DNA from: Marinobacter sp. NP-4(2019) | Lineage (GTDB): Bacteria; Pseudomonadota; Gammaproteobacteria; Pseudomonadales; Oleiphilaceae | NCBI RefSeq assembly: GCF_003994855.1 | Contig: NZ_CP034142.1 | Coordinates: 496,001 to 560,000 of the forward strand | Direction: 5' to 3' | DNA length: 64,000 nt | Shown here: piece by piece, positions 8,747 through 16,251 of the stretch | How positions within the stretch are numbered: the stretch's first letter is position 1 | How the letters are laid out: each line of letters begins with the position of its first letter | Position numbers and translations under genes: made by a program | The notes under the pieces: generated by a model | What the model was told of the DNA's origin: nothing | What the model saw: the letters and a program-made list of their open reading frames with translations, nothing else | Databases searched by the model: none

Positions 8747-9775
8747 TCAGTCGCTCTGAACTTCTTGCAGGTCTTCCTTGAACTGCTCCAGCAGTTCTTT
8801 GCCACGTTCGCCGGTCATCTCGATGAACTTGTCCTCTACCTGAGGAGCACGGGCTTTGAAGGCTTCGATCTGTTCATCGGTCAGGCGGGTCACGGTGACC
8901 TCATCGCTGGCTTCCTGAATTTTGGCGAGTGCTTCGTCGGCCAGGCCATCAATGTGAACAAGAATTTCCTCGAAGGCATAATCAGCAGCATCCTGAACCA
9001 GCTGCTTGTCTTCGTCGGACAGGCCGTCATAGAAATTCTTGTTGGCCATCATGGCGGTGGTGAACCAGCCATGGCCAGTGAAAACCAGATTCGGAGATAC
9101 TTCATACAGACCGCCGGATTCAATCCAGAAGATCGGGTTTTCCTGACCCTGAATCATGTTGGTCTGCAGGGCGCCGTAGACTTCACCCCAGGGCAGCGGG
9201 GTCGGGGTTGCGCCGAAAGCATCGTAGGTCTCAGACAGGAGTGGGTTAGTCATTACCCGAATCTTCTTGTTGTTGAAACCTTCCGGGCTGGTGACAGGCT
9301 CGTCAACGGTGACGACCATTTCGCCTTCCGGGTACATCTGCAGAAGCTCAAGCCCTTTCTCCGCGTAGAGTTCGGGGAAATCCTCATTGATTGCTTCACT
9401 TTCACGGAAGAACTTGATAACAGTTTCCATGTCGGTGGGCATCAGGTATGGAATGAAGAAGATCTGCGCTTCCGGGATCAGGGAACCGGTAAAGCCGGGA
9501 GACTGGTTGACAAAGTTGAGGATACCAGCCTGGGTCTGTTCCATGATGTCGTCGGACTCACCCAATTCGCCGAAGCGATAAATCTGAAGGGTGTGGTCGG
9601 AGTTCTCTTCAATGTATTCCTTGAATTTGTAGGCGAATACGTCCTGGACGTCGCCTTCGTATTCTTCATGGGCATAGCGCCAGTTGGCAGCGTTTACTGA
9701 GTTGGCGGCGGTCATGGCCGCAAATGCGATCGCTGAAATTCCGGCCAGTTTCTTGAACTTGCTTAAGCTGCTCAT
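8747..9775 (-). CDS. teaA: Ectoine/hydroxyectoine TRAP binding protein
   Basis: Periplasmic DctP-family binding protein, 342 residues with a cleavable signal peptide (about 1-28, ending ANSVNA). From memory, the mature sequence closely resembles Halomonas elongata TeaA, beginning NWRYAHEEYEGD and containing RFGELGESDDIMEQTQ, TPTPLPWGEVYG and GQENPIFWIESGG. These segments contribute ligand-contacting Glu, Arg, Asn and aromatic residues in the known TeaA structure, so ectoine or hydroxyectoine is the likely ligand. The start at 9775 has GGAG eight bases upstream; upstream in-frame methionines would place extra residues before the signal peptide. It is the first gene of teaABCD; salt-responsive control is likely by analogy but no operator is recognised. 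Confidence 0.88.
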   Translation of the reverse strand: MSSLSKFKKLAGISAIAFAAMTAANSVNAANWRYAHEEYEGDVQDVFAYKFKEYIEENSDHTLQIYRFGELGESDDIMEQTQAGILNFVNQSPGFTGSLIPEAQIFFIPYLMPTDMETVIKFFRESEAINEDFPELYAEKGLELLQMYPEGEMVVTVDEPVTSPEGFNNKKIRVMTNPLLSETYDAFGATPTPLPWGEVYGALQTNMIQGQENPIFWIESGGLYEVSPNLVFTGHGWFTTAMMANKNFYDGLSDEDKQLVQDAADYAFEEILVHIDGLADEALAKIQEASDEVTVTRLTDEQIEAFKARAPQVEDKFIEMTGERGKELLEQFKEDLQEVQSD

Positions 9776-9945
9776 CGTGTTGTCTCCATTTAGTTTTTTT
9801 ACTCCAGACTCTTGCTGCATTATTAAAGACTGGCAAAACAACGTGGTTTTCGCAAGAAAATGGCCAATTTAGATTGCTGGGCGGTATCGTATTGAAGTGA
9901 AATGGAAAATGGTTGCAGTGATTTTTGTCCGAGGGAGGAAGCACG

Positions 9946-10395
9946 GTGGAAAAGTCGTGGATGGTATGGCGGTTGCCGGTTGTTGCCGGCTGCCTGTTAT
10001 TTATAGCGGGGTGTATGTCACAGCCCATGATGGGCGGCGGTGACGTGCCGTTGACCAATACCTACTGGAAGCTTCAGGAAGTCGCTGGAGCGCCGATGCC
10101 GGATGCCGGTGCGGCCAGAGAAGCGCACCTGATCCTCCGGGACGACGGTGTCGTGAATGGCTTCAGCGGCTGCAATGCTTTCCGTGGCGAGTATGAGGTC
10201 ATCAACAACCGGAATCTGGTGTTCAGTCGCATGGCCAGTACCCGCCGTGCCTGCCACGATGTCGATATCCCGGAGCCCGCATTTTTCAGGGCCTTGGAAA
10301 ATACCGCCGGTGTCCAGATGGACGACCGGTATCTGAGGCTCCTGGATGCCAATGGCAAGGAGCTTGCAGAATTCGAAGCTATAAGCCAGCCCTGA
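9946..10395 (+). CDS. META-domain (HslJ-like) lipoprotein
   Basis: Outer-membrane or periplasmic lipoprotein of 149 residues. An N-terminal signal ends in a lipobox (FIAGC), followed by a META/HslJ domain with TYWKLQEV near the start and the typical GFSGCNAFRGEYEV and RRACHD segments. META-domain proteins are envelope proteins linked in some bacteria to novobiocin resistance or surface stress; here the role is unknown. I start at GTG 9946, which has GGAGGA six bases upstream. It is divergent from teaA. Its last 17 bases overlap the 3' end of the convergent hydrolase gene. Confidence 0.85.
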   Translation: MEKSWMVWRLPVVAGCLLFIAGCMSQPMMGGGDVPLTNTYWKLQEVAGAPMPDAGAAREAHLILRDDGVVNGFSGCNAFRGEYEVINNRNLVFSRMASTRRACHDVDIPEPAFFRALENTAGVQMDDRYLRLLDANGKELAEFEAISQP

Positions 10396-10903
10396 CGAGG
10401 AACTGGCGGAACTCGGAAACCACCCGTTCCAGGCTGTTCTCCAGGCGATGACCGTCCGGCACCATCAGGATGGGAAGTTTTTGTTGTTCCGCGAGTGCAA
10501 TGACCGGCATGACCGGAACCACGTCATCGTCCCAACCATGAATGATCTGGGTGTGGGCGGCCTGAATGATCGGGCTCGATTGCGGGTAGCGGGGCATCGC
10601 CAGTGCCGGCGCCAGCAGGAAGCAACCGAGTACGGGCTGTTCCGAACTTGTTTGCGCACAGACCCAGCCACCCATGCTGGAGCCAGCCAGTATGGTGCGT
10701 TCCGGCACCGCATTTGCCTCCTCCATGGCCTGACGCATCTGTGTCAGGCGGGTCGCGGGGTCTTTGCTGCTGCGATGATCAACCGCCACGGCGGTGACGC
10801 CCGGGAAAGATTCCGCCGCCTCCTTCATGGCCTGGATCTTGGTGCTGCCCGGGCCACTTTCCAGACCATGGGACAGAAATACGTGAATGGATTCGGTGGT
10901 CAT
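10379..10903 (-). CDS. Small alpha/beta-hydrolase (YqiA-like esterase)
   Basis: Cytoplasmic alpha/beta-hydrolase of 174 residues. It shows an oxyanion-side HG pair (FLSHGLESGP), the nucleophile elbow GSSMGG (Ser), an acid in the HGWDDDVVP segment and a C-terminal His in PDGHRL. These match the compact YqiA-type esterase group, which hydrolyses short acyl esters in vitro; the natural substrate is unknown. The start at 10903 has GGAGG eleven bases upstream; the methionine six residues earlier lacks one. It is downstream of the luciferase-like oxidoreductase gene (42-bp gap), and its 3' end overlaps the convergent lipoprotein gene. Confidence 0.82.
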   Translation of the reverse strand: MTTESIHVFLSHGLESGPGSTKIQAMKEAAESFPGVTAVAVDHRSSKDPATRLTQMRQAMEEANAVPERTILAGSSMGGWVCAQTSSEQPVLGCFLLAPALAMPRYPQSSPIIQAAHTQIIHGWDDDVVPVMPVIALAEQQKLPILMVPDGHRLENSLERVVSEFRQFLVRAGL

Positions 10904-10945
10904 GTCCTGTGGTGCCTCCATGTCAGTCTTGGGATGCTGCGGCCG

Positions 10946-11929
10946 TCAGGCCTGTTTGAGGATATCCAGGGCGTGGCGGCGTTTTTCCGGATCGTAGATA
11001 TCAACGGTGAACATCAGTTCGTCCACGTCCACGGTGTCCAGTAGCCGGTCTAATTGATCCCTTACGGACGCCGGTCCGCCGAGTATTTGCAGTCCCAGAA
11101 AATCCCGCACACTGGCTTCTTCGCCGGCGTTCCACAGTCCGTCCATGGTCTCCACCGGCGGTTTCATCCACAGCGGCTGCCCGCGGAACAGGGCGAGAAT
11201 GCGTTGGTAACTGGTGGTGGACAGCCATCGGGCTTCGTCGTCCGTGTCCGCGGCAACGGCCGGTACCGCCAGCATGGCGTAGGGCGCTTGCAGTTGTTCC
11301 GAGGGCTGGAAATGGTCGCGATAGACTTTCAGCGCTTCACGGTACAGCCGGGGCGCGAAATGTCCGGCGAAGGCGTAGGGCAGCCCGCGCATGGCGGCCA
11401 GTTGCGCACTGTAGAGACTCGAACCCAGCAGCCAGATCGGCACGTTGGTACCGGCCCCCGGGATCGCCTTGACCGGTTGGCCGGGTTGCAACGGTCCCAG
11501 CAGTGTCTGCAGGCGGGCCACATCTTCCGGAAACTGTTCGGCGCCCAGACCATCACGTCGCAGGGCACGGCTGGTAATGGGATCGGTGCCGGGGGCGCGG
11601 CCGAGCCCCAGGTCGATGCGGTCCGGATACAGGCAGGCGAGGGTGCCGAATTGCTCGGCAATCACCAGCGGCGGGTGGTTGGGCAGCATCACGCCACCGG
11701 AGCCGACCCGGATGGAGTCGGTCTTGCCGGCAATATGGCCAATCAACACGGAGGTGGCCGAGCTGCTGATGCCTTCCATGTTGTGGTGTTCTGCCAGCCA
11801 GAATCGCCTGAAACCGAGCTTTTCGGCGTGCCGGGCATAGGCCACGCTATTGGCCAGCGTAGCGCCGACCGAGTCGCCTTCGCGAACGGAGGCCAGTTCC
11901 AGCAGGGAAAAGGGTGGGCGTTGTGGCAT
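10946..11929 (-). CDS. LLM-class flavin-dependent oxidoreductase
   Basis: Luciferase-like monooxygenase family protein, 327 residues, predicted TIM barrel using reduced FMN. Signatures include FRRFWLAEHHNM near residue 40, a GSGGVMLPNHPPLVIAEQFG stretch and RIDLGLGRAPGTD, all common to the bacterial MsnO8/YhbW-like group. No partner flavin reductase is nearby, so substrate and reaction are unknown. GGAG six bases upstream supports the start. The gene lies between the metallophosphoesterase and esterase genes on the same strand, which may be one transcript. Confidence 0.87.
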   Translation of the reverse strand: MPQRPPFSLLELASVREGDSVGATLANSVAYARHAEKLGFRRFWLAEHHNMEGISSSATSVLIGHIAGKTDSIRVGSGGVMLPNHPPLVIAEQFGTLACLYPDRIDLGLGRAPGTDPITSRALRRDGLGAEQFPEDVARLQTLLGPLQPGQPVKAIPGAGTNVPIWLLGSSLYSAQLAAMRGLPYAFAGHFAPRLYREALKVYRDHFQPSEQLQAPYAMLAVPAVAADTDDEARWLSTTSYQRILALFRGQPLWMKPPVETMDGLWNAGEEASVRDFLGLQILGGPASVRDQLDRLLDTVDVDELMFTVDIYDPEKRRHALDILKQA

Positions 11930-11959
11930 ATTTTGCTCCGGATGTATCGGACCTTCGGA

Positions 11960-12589
11960 CTAAAGATCGATCACGATGGGTGGGTTCAGGGGCTTGTAAT
12001 TGCCGGTACAGGTACTCGCGTTGATATACCGGCACTGACCAATCTGTCGTTGGCCATAACCCTCATGGATGTGTCCGAAGATATGGAGCCTGGGGGTGAG
12101 GGTTTCAACCACGCTGGCAAGATCGTCGCAGCCGACATGCACTGAGTCGGTTCCGCTTGGCACTTCGTCAAGGATGCCCGCTGGCGGACCATGGGTAATC
12201 AGGATGTCGGTGTCACTAGGGATCTGCGCCCAACGTTCCGCCAGCTCCGTGCCGCGCTCCAGGTTGAAGGCCCAGTCAAAGAACACCGGGGTCCATGGGC
12301 TGCCCCAGAACTTAAGGCCTGCCAGTTCGAGGCTGCTGTCCTGCAGGTAATGGGCGTGTCTGACAAGAGCCCGGGCCTGTTGGGGGGCGTCCTGAAAACA
12401 CCAGTCATGATTACCGGCAATCAGGATCTTGTGCGGGTGGGGTTGTTCGGCGAACCAGTTGTCGAGGTCTTCCAGTTCGTCCAGCGTGCCCACACCGAGA
12501 CAATCACCGGAGTGGATCAGGATGTCGCCATCGGGCACCTGTATCTGGCGGTGCATGCTGTGGGTATCGGAAATGCAGACAAGTCTCAT
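11960..12589 (-). CDS. Calcineurin-like metallophosphoesterase
   Basis: Dinuclear metal phosphoesterase of 209 residues. The five usual motifs can be read: DTH (residues 8-10), GD at HSGDCLG, GNHDW, the THGPP segment and the C-terminal GHIHEGYG. The family hydrolyses phosphomono- or diesters, including nucleotides. This short form resembles the bacterial group related to mammalian MPPED proteins. No membrane segment or signal peptide. The substrate is not predictable from sequence. The divergent Nmad3 gene starts about 105 bp away. Confidence 0.87.
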   Translation of the reverse strand: MRLVCISDTHSMHRQIQVPDGDILIHSGDCLGVGTLDELEDLDNWFAEQPHPHKILIAGNHDWCFQDAPQQARALVRHAHYLQDSSLELAGLKFWGSPWTPVFFDWAFNLERGTELAERWAQIPSDTDILITHGPPAGILDEVPSGTDSVHVGCDDLASVVETLTPRLHIFGHIHEGYGQRQIGQCRYINASTCTGNYKPLNPPIVIDL

Positions 12590-12693
12590 GGTTCGCTATC
12601 CGGCTGACGATTTGACATTGCGGTGGGCAATCGCCCGGAATCTAAGATAGCATTGCCCCCTGCTATTTCGTCCATGATTTCTGCAGTGAGTCC

Positions 12694-13563
12694 ATGCGCC
12701 TGATTCTGAGCCGAAAAGGATTTGATTCCTCCGCCGGAGGGTGTCCAAGCCCGGTGTTGCCGGATGGGTCGCTGTGCGTGCTTCCGATTCCGGATGACCG
12801 GTCCCGTATTCGCTACGATGATGTAACCCATGGCGCAAGGCGGCTGGGGAAGATTGCCCGGGATCTGAGTCGGGGCAGGGTTCGTGGCAATCACGGCGCT
12901 CACCTGGATCCGGACCTGATCGCGGATGCCATCCCCCGGGTTGACGGCTGGCGTCCGGTGTTGGGGCAGACAGGCTCTGCCCAGGGCCATTTACGCAACC
13001 AGGGCGTGAGCGCCGGGGACCTGTTTCTGTTCTTCGGTGTGTTCCGCAAGGCGGAGCTGTGGCAGCGACGATGGCGCTTTGTGCCGGGCTCGCGACCGTT
13101 TCATGCCATCTGGGGTTGGCTGCACGTCGGGGATGTTCAGCGGATCGATGAGCTGCCAACGGCCGCACTGCCCTGGGCGGAGTACCACCCGCATTTTCAT
13201 GGAGAGCCCGATCCGGGCAATACGCTGTATGTGTCGTCGGAAGGTTTCGGGTTGACCGGCGGCCACCGGTTCCCGGGCAGCGGGGTGTTCACTCATTTGT
13301 CCGAACCGCTGGTACTGAGTGACCCGGATGGACGGCTGCCGACTCAGTGGCGATTGCCCGCCGCCTTCTTCCCGGACGGCAACCGACCCGCATTAAGCTA
13401 CCATACCCGCCCGGACCGTTGGCGGCTTGCACCGCCGCATTGTTATCTGGATTGTGCTGCCCGTGGCCAGGAATTCGTGCTGGATATGGGACTCTATCCC
13501 GACGTCTCGGACTGGGTGGCGGGGCTACTCAGAACTGGCCGTGACGCCCGGCGCCATCCCTGA
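12694..13563 (+). CDS. Nmad3-family putative nucleotide-modification protein
   Basis: 289-residue protein that I recognise by its N-terminus, LILSRKGFDSSAGG, as a member of the Nmad3 (nucleotide modification associated domain 3) group. That group was named from its neighbourhood to base-modification genes in some phages and bacteria. No direct reaction is established. Other conserved-looking blocks are DDVTHGARR, HLDPDL, FLFFGVFRK and FHAIWGWLHVG. The present neighbours (metallophosphoesterase, crotonase) are not modification genes, so a housekeeping role is possible. There is no signal peptide or membrane segment. The final 35 bases overlap the convergent crotonase gene. Confidence 0.7.
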   Translation: MRLILSRKGFDSSAGGCPSPVLPDGSLCVLPIPDDRSRIRYDDVTHGARRLGKIARDLSRGRVRGNHGAHLDPDLIADAIPRVDGWRPVLGQTGSAQGHLRNQGVSAGDLFLFFGVFRKAELWQRRWRFVPGSRPFHAIWGWLHVGDVQRIDELPTAALPWAEYHPHFHGEPDPGNTLYVSSEGFGLTGGHRFPGSGVFTHLSEPLVLSDPDGRLPTQWRLPAAFFPDGNRPALSYHTRPDRWRLAPPHCYLDCAARGQEFVLDMGLYPDVSDWVAGLLRTGRDARRHP

Positions 13564-14305
13564 ATTTCTTCGCGCCTTCCACGGCTTCCTCGAACACCAC
13601 GGGATAGCCGGCCGCACCCTCTGATACCAGGGCCTCATGCATCTCCAGATCCCACTGGTGGATAGCCGAAGCCCGGTCCGCCAGCAGGCATTTCCGGGGA
13701 AAGCCGGCAATATCGCGGGCCATTTTCAGGGCCGTTTCCAGCGCCCTGCCATCGGCCACTTTGCGGCTGGCCAGGCCCATGGCCAGGGCTTCGTCTGCGT
13801 GAACCGGTCGACCGGTGAGGATCATATCCATGGCGCGGCCATGGCCGACAATACGGGGCAGGCGCACGGTGCCGCCATCAATCAGCGGTACGCCCCAGCG
13901 TCGACAGAAGACGCCGAATACGGCGGACTCCTCCACAACCCGCAAATCACACATCAAGGCCAGTTCCAGACCGCCAGCGACCGCATAGCCGGAGACGGCT
14001 GCAATGACCGGTTTCGACAGCGCCATCCTGGTAGGACCCATGGGGCCGTGACCGGTGCCATGGGGATCGATGTCGTTGCGCCGCTCCGGGTCGTCCAGGG
14101 CGGTCAGGTCCGCGCCCGCGCTGAAGTTGCCTCCGGCACCACAAAGCACGGCAACCTTCAGCTCATGATTCTGCTCGAATTCGGTAAACGCGCGGCGCAG
14201 GGCATTGGCGGTCGGCTTATCGACGGCATTGCGTTTCTCAGGCCGGTTGATGGTGATGGTCAGAATGCCGTCGTCCACGGTGGTGAGTACAGGTTGGTCG
14301 GTCAT
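13529..14305 (-). CDS. Crotonase/enoyl-CoA hydratase-family protein
   Basis: 258-residue crotonase-fold protein acting on an acyl-CoA thioester. The N-terminal INRPEKRNAV, the oxyanion-hole segment FSAGADLTAL and the GGLELALMCD helix are present. The Glu of GGLE matches catalytic Glu144 of rat enoyl-CoA hydratase. The position of the second catalytic Glu164 is Cys in VFGVFCRRWG, so it is probably not a standard hydratase; isomerase, hydrolase or decarboxylase activity is possible. The start at 14305 has AGGA six bases upstream. It stands alone, divergent from the Pho-box/parA region. Confidence 0.85.
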   Translation of the reverse strand: MTDQPVLTTVDDGILTITINRPEKRNAVDKPTANALRRAFTEFEQNHELKVAVLCGAGGNFSAGADLTALDDPERRNDIDPHGTGHGPMGPTRMALSKPVIAAVSGYAVAGGLELALMCDLRVVEESAVFGVFCRRWGVPLIDGGTVRLPRIVGHGRAMDMILTGRPVHADEALAMGLASRKVADGRALETALKMARDIAGFPRKCLLADRASAIHQWDLEMHEALVSEGAAGYPVVFEEAVEGAKKFRDGAGRHGQF

Positions 14306-14379
14306 GGGGTGTCCTGTCGTGCCGATATCATTGGGTTGAACGTGTAAAAATAGCATGCGGCCCCTGCATTTGCCGGAGG

Positions 14380-14397
14380 TTGTCATCAAACTGTCAC
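14380..14397 (+). promoter_or_regulatory. Pho box (PhoB-binding site)
   Basis: Two TGTCA-containing repeats, TTGTCAT and CTGTCAC, separated by CAAA. They match 16 of 18 positions of the enterobacterial Pho-box consensus as I know it. Ten bases further on, CATGCT (14408-14413) is placed as a -10 element, which is the usual geometry when PhoB replaces the -35 region. This predicts phosphate-starvation transcription to the right starting near 14420. Confidence 0.6.
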
Positions 14398-14419
14398 AGC
14401 TGGCGGTCATGCTGGGTTT

Positions 14420-14489
14420 CGACAGGACGACATGCATTGTGGTTGCTAATCGTGTCAATGCTTTAACCGGGGACTTCCCCGGTTTTTTT
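14420..14489 (+). ncRNA. Candidate Pho-regulated small RNA or parA leader
   Basis: Transcription from the Pho box would begin near 14420 and meet a strong intrinsic terminator at 14465-14489, giving a transcript of about 70 bases with no credible reading frame. The only other rightward gene upstream ends about 900 bases earlier (13563), so the terminator otherwise lacks an obvious client. It could instead be an attenuated leader of parA, whose start is 24 bases beyond the terminator. The start point is inferred from spacing, not observed. Confidence 0.4.
14465..14489 (+). terminator. Intrinsic terminator
   Basis: AACCGGGG (14465-14472) pairs with CCCCGGTT (14477-14484) across the loop ACTT. 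The second arm continues into an unbroken run of seven T in total. This is a textbook rho-independent terminator in the rightward direction. Confidence 0.85.
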
Positions 14490-14513
14490 ATGGCTGGGAA
14501 ATGGGATCGTAAG

Positions 14514-15254
14514 ATGAAGACAATCGCGCTCTACAGTCTCAAAGGTGGTGTCGGGAAATCCGCATCAGCGGTCAACATTGCGTATCTTGCCAGTCAGGCA
14601 GGCTACTCCACGTTGCTTTGGGATCTGGATCCGCAGGGGGCGTCAGGCTGGTACCTTGCCGGCGCCAACAGTGTTAAGGGTCGAAAACTGTCAGCATTGA
14701 TGAAAGGCAAAACACCGATCGCCGACTTCATACACGAAAGCGACTACGAGAATCTGGATTTTATTCCGTCCCACACCAGCTTTCGCAATCTCGACGTCAA
14801 GCTTGATCAGAATGACAGCGCCAATCTCATCAAGGAGTGGCTGGCCCCGCTGTCGGAGGAAACCAGTCTGGTGGTGCTGGATTGCCCACCGTCACTGTCA
14901 CGGTTGTCGGAGCAGGTTCTGAGGGCGGCTGACAAGGTATTTGTGCCGGTGATTCCAACTTGGTTGTCGCTGAATAGCTGGCAGCAATTGCGTGAATTTG
15001 CGCGTGAGAAAAAGCTCAAGCCTTCTCGTTTACATCCGTTCTATACCATGGCGGACCGGCGCAAGAATCTGCATCGTGAACTGATCGATGCACAGGACGA
15101 AAGGTTGCCGACAGGCCTTAAAACCATCATTCCCTACGCCAGTGTTGTGGAGAAGATGGGAGAAGAGGGCACCCCGGTGGAATTGCTGGCACCCAACTCG
15201 GTGGCGGCCGACGCCTATCGCAGGCTCTGGGGCGAAATCAAGGTCCTGCTCTAA
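14514..15254 (+). CDS. ParA-family ATPase
   Basis: MinD/ParA-type P-loop ATPase, 246 residues. The deviant Walker A motif KGGVGKS lies at residues 10-16, the A' segment is DLDPQGASG, and the Walker B-like LVVLDCPPS follows near residue 120. It is an orphan: no ParB or par site is seen, so chromosome or plasmid partition is not implied. Such orphans position other cell components or act as regulators. I start it at ATG 14514 because conserved homology begins there; the frame is open further upstream through the terminator, which argues against an earlier start. It may be read from a promoter beyond the terminator or by readthrough from the Pho box. Confidence 0.82.
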   Translation: MKTIALYSLKGGVGKSASAVNIAYLASQAGYSTLLWDLDPQGASGWYLAGANSVKGRKLSALMKGKTPIADFIHESDYENLDFIPSHTSFRNLDVKLDQNDSANLIKEWLAPLSEETSLVVLDCPPSLSRLSEQVLRAADKVFVPVIPTWLSLNSWQQLREFAREKKLKPSRLHPFYTMADRRKNLHRELIDAQDERLPTGLKTIIPYASVVEKMGEEGTPVELLAPNSVAADAYRRLWGEIKVLL

Positions 15255-15268
15255 GGCAGGGGCCTTAG
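15251..15268. terminator. Shared hairpin between convergent genes
   Basis: CTAAGGC (15251-15257) and GCCTTAG (15262-15268) form a perfect 7-bp stem with loop AGGG. It contains the stop codons of both parA and the GntR-family gene. It may serve as a weak bidirectional terminator; there is no long T-run. Confidence 0.4.
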
Positions 15269-16041
15269 CTACGACTCAGTTTGTCCCTGCGCAGCGAACG
15301 CTCCAGTCTACGATGGCTCTCGAACTGTTCTGAGAGCACCCCCTGGACATACTGGATGTGCTGCCCGGCTATCTCACGTGCCTCCTCGGCCCGTCCCGCC
15401 ATGATGGCTTCGAATAACTGTTGGTGCTGATCCATGAGTCCGTTGCGGGTTTCCGTGGTCTTGGCGTACATGCCGCCGATGTTGGTCACAACGCTGTTCT
15501 TCAACATGTTGAACAGCCCGCGGATGGTGTGTAGCAGGATTACGTTGTGGCTGGCCTCGGCAATGGCCAGGTGGAAGCGGGCATCGGCGGCGCCCTCAGC
15601 ATGGACATCCTGCTTGTTGCCATTGCTGTAGCAGGCCTGCAGGGCCTCGTAGGCTTCCGTCAACTGAGCCCGGTCCACAGCCGTGGCACGCAACGCTGCA
15701 TAATAGGCGCAGTCGCCTTCCAGGGTGCGGCGGAATTCCAGCAGGTCGCGGTGGGCGTCCGGCCGGTTTTCCAGCAACCCGATCAGCGGGTCGCTGAAGC
15801 TGGAGCCGAGCGATTCGGCGACATAGTGGCCACCCCCCTGACGACTGAGCAGAAGGCCTTTGGCCGCGAGCCGCTGAACGGCTTCCCGCAGAGAAGGGCG
15901 GGATACCCCGAACTGCTCTGCCAGCACCCGCTCGGCCGGCAACCGTTCCCCGGGCTGCAGGGTGCCTTCCAGGATCATGGTTTCCAGCTGCTCGACGATG
16001 GTATCAGCAAGGCGCTTTGGTGAAATCTGACCGATAGCCAT
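15265..16041 (-). CDS. FadR/LldR-type GntR-family regulator of lut genes
   Basis: 258-residue transcription factor with an N-terminal winged helix (about 8-75: GERLPAERVLAEQFGVSRPSLREAV is the typical GntR recognition region) and a C-terminal all-helical FCD ligand domain. It is divergent from lutABC. Two ATTGGT-N3-ACCAAT operators of the LldR/PdhR type lie in the intervening 210 bases. It probably represses lutABC and itself, with lactate or a related 2-hydroxy acid as inducer. The start at 16041 has a GGGA-type ribosome site; a TTG six codons earlier is possible but less likely. The protein lengths and the site pattern fit LldR rather than the fatty-acid regulator FadR. Confidence 0.88.
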   Translation of the reverse strand: MAIGQISPKRLADTIVEQLETMILEGTLQPGERLPAERVLAEQFGVSRPSLREAVQRLAAKGLLLSRQGGGHYVAESLGSSFSDPLIGLLENRPDAHRDLLEFRRTLEGDCAYYAALRATAVDRAQLTEAYEALQACYSNGNKQDVHAEGAADARFHLAIAEASHNVILLHTIRGLFNMLKNSVVTNIGGMYAKTTETRNGLMDQHQQLFEAIMAGRAEEAREIAGQHIQYVQGVLSEQFESHRRLERSLRRDKLSRS

Positions 16042-16061
16042 TCTATTCCCGCGTTTCAATT

Positions 16062-16076
16062 ATTGGTCTGACCAAT
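16062..16076. promoter_or_regulatory. LldR/PdhR-type operator 1
   Basis: ATTGGTCTGACCAAT is an inverted repeat of the form ATTGGT-N3-ACCAAT, the known site of LldR/PdhR-type FadR-family regulators. It lies 20 bases before the regulator's own start codon, fitting autoregulation. Confidence 0.7.
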
Positions 16077-16199
16077 TCTGTGTTGGCTGCCATTTGACGA
16101 ATCTGGACGGCGTTCTACCATACCTATCAGACCAAAGGATTAGCAGTTAATTTTGACAGCCCGTAAACAACTCACCTATCGTATCAGACTGTACCGGTA

Positions 16200-16216
16200 A
16201 ATTGGTATTACCAATT
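16200..16216. promoter_or_regulatory. LldR/PdhR-type operator 2
   Basis: AATTGGTATTACCAATT is a 17-base inverted repeat with the same ATTGGT-N3-ACCAAT core as operator 1. It sits 36 bases before lutA, where it would overlap or follow the lut promoter. Confidence 0.75.
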
Positions 16217-16251
16217 TTTCTTGCCTCATCCCGTCCGGAGGACGTTTAGCA

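Noticed and set aside
11054..12145. Rightward 363-codon frame antisense to the luciferase-like gene
   Set aside because: Spans two real leftward genes and has no recognisable domain.
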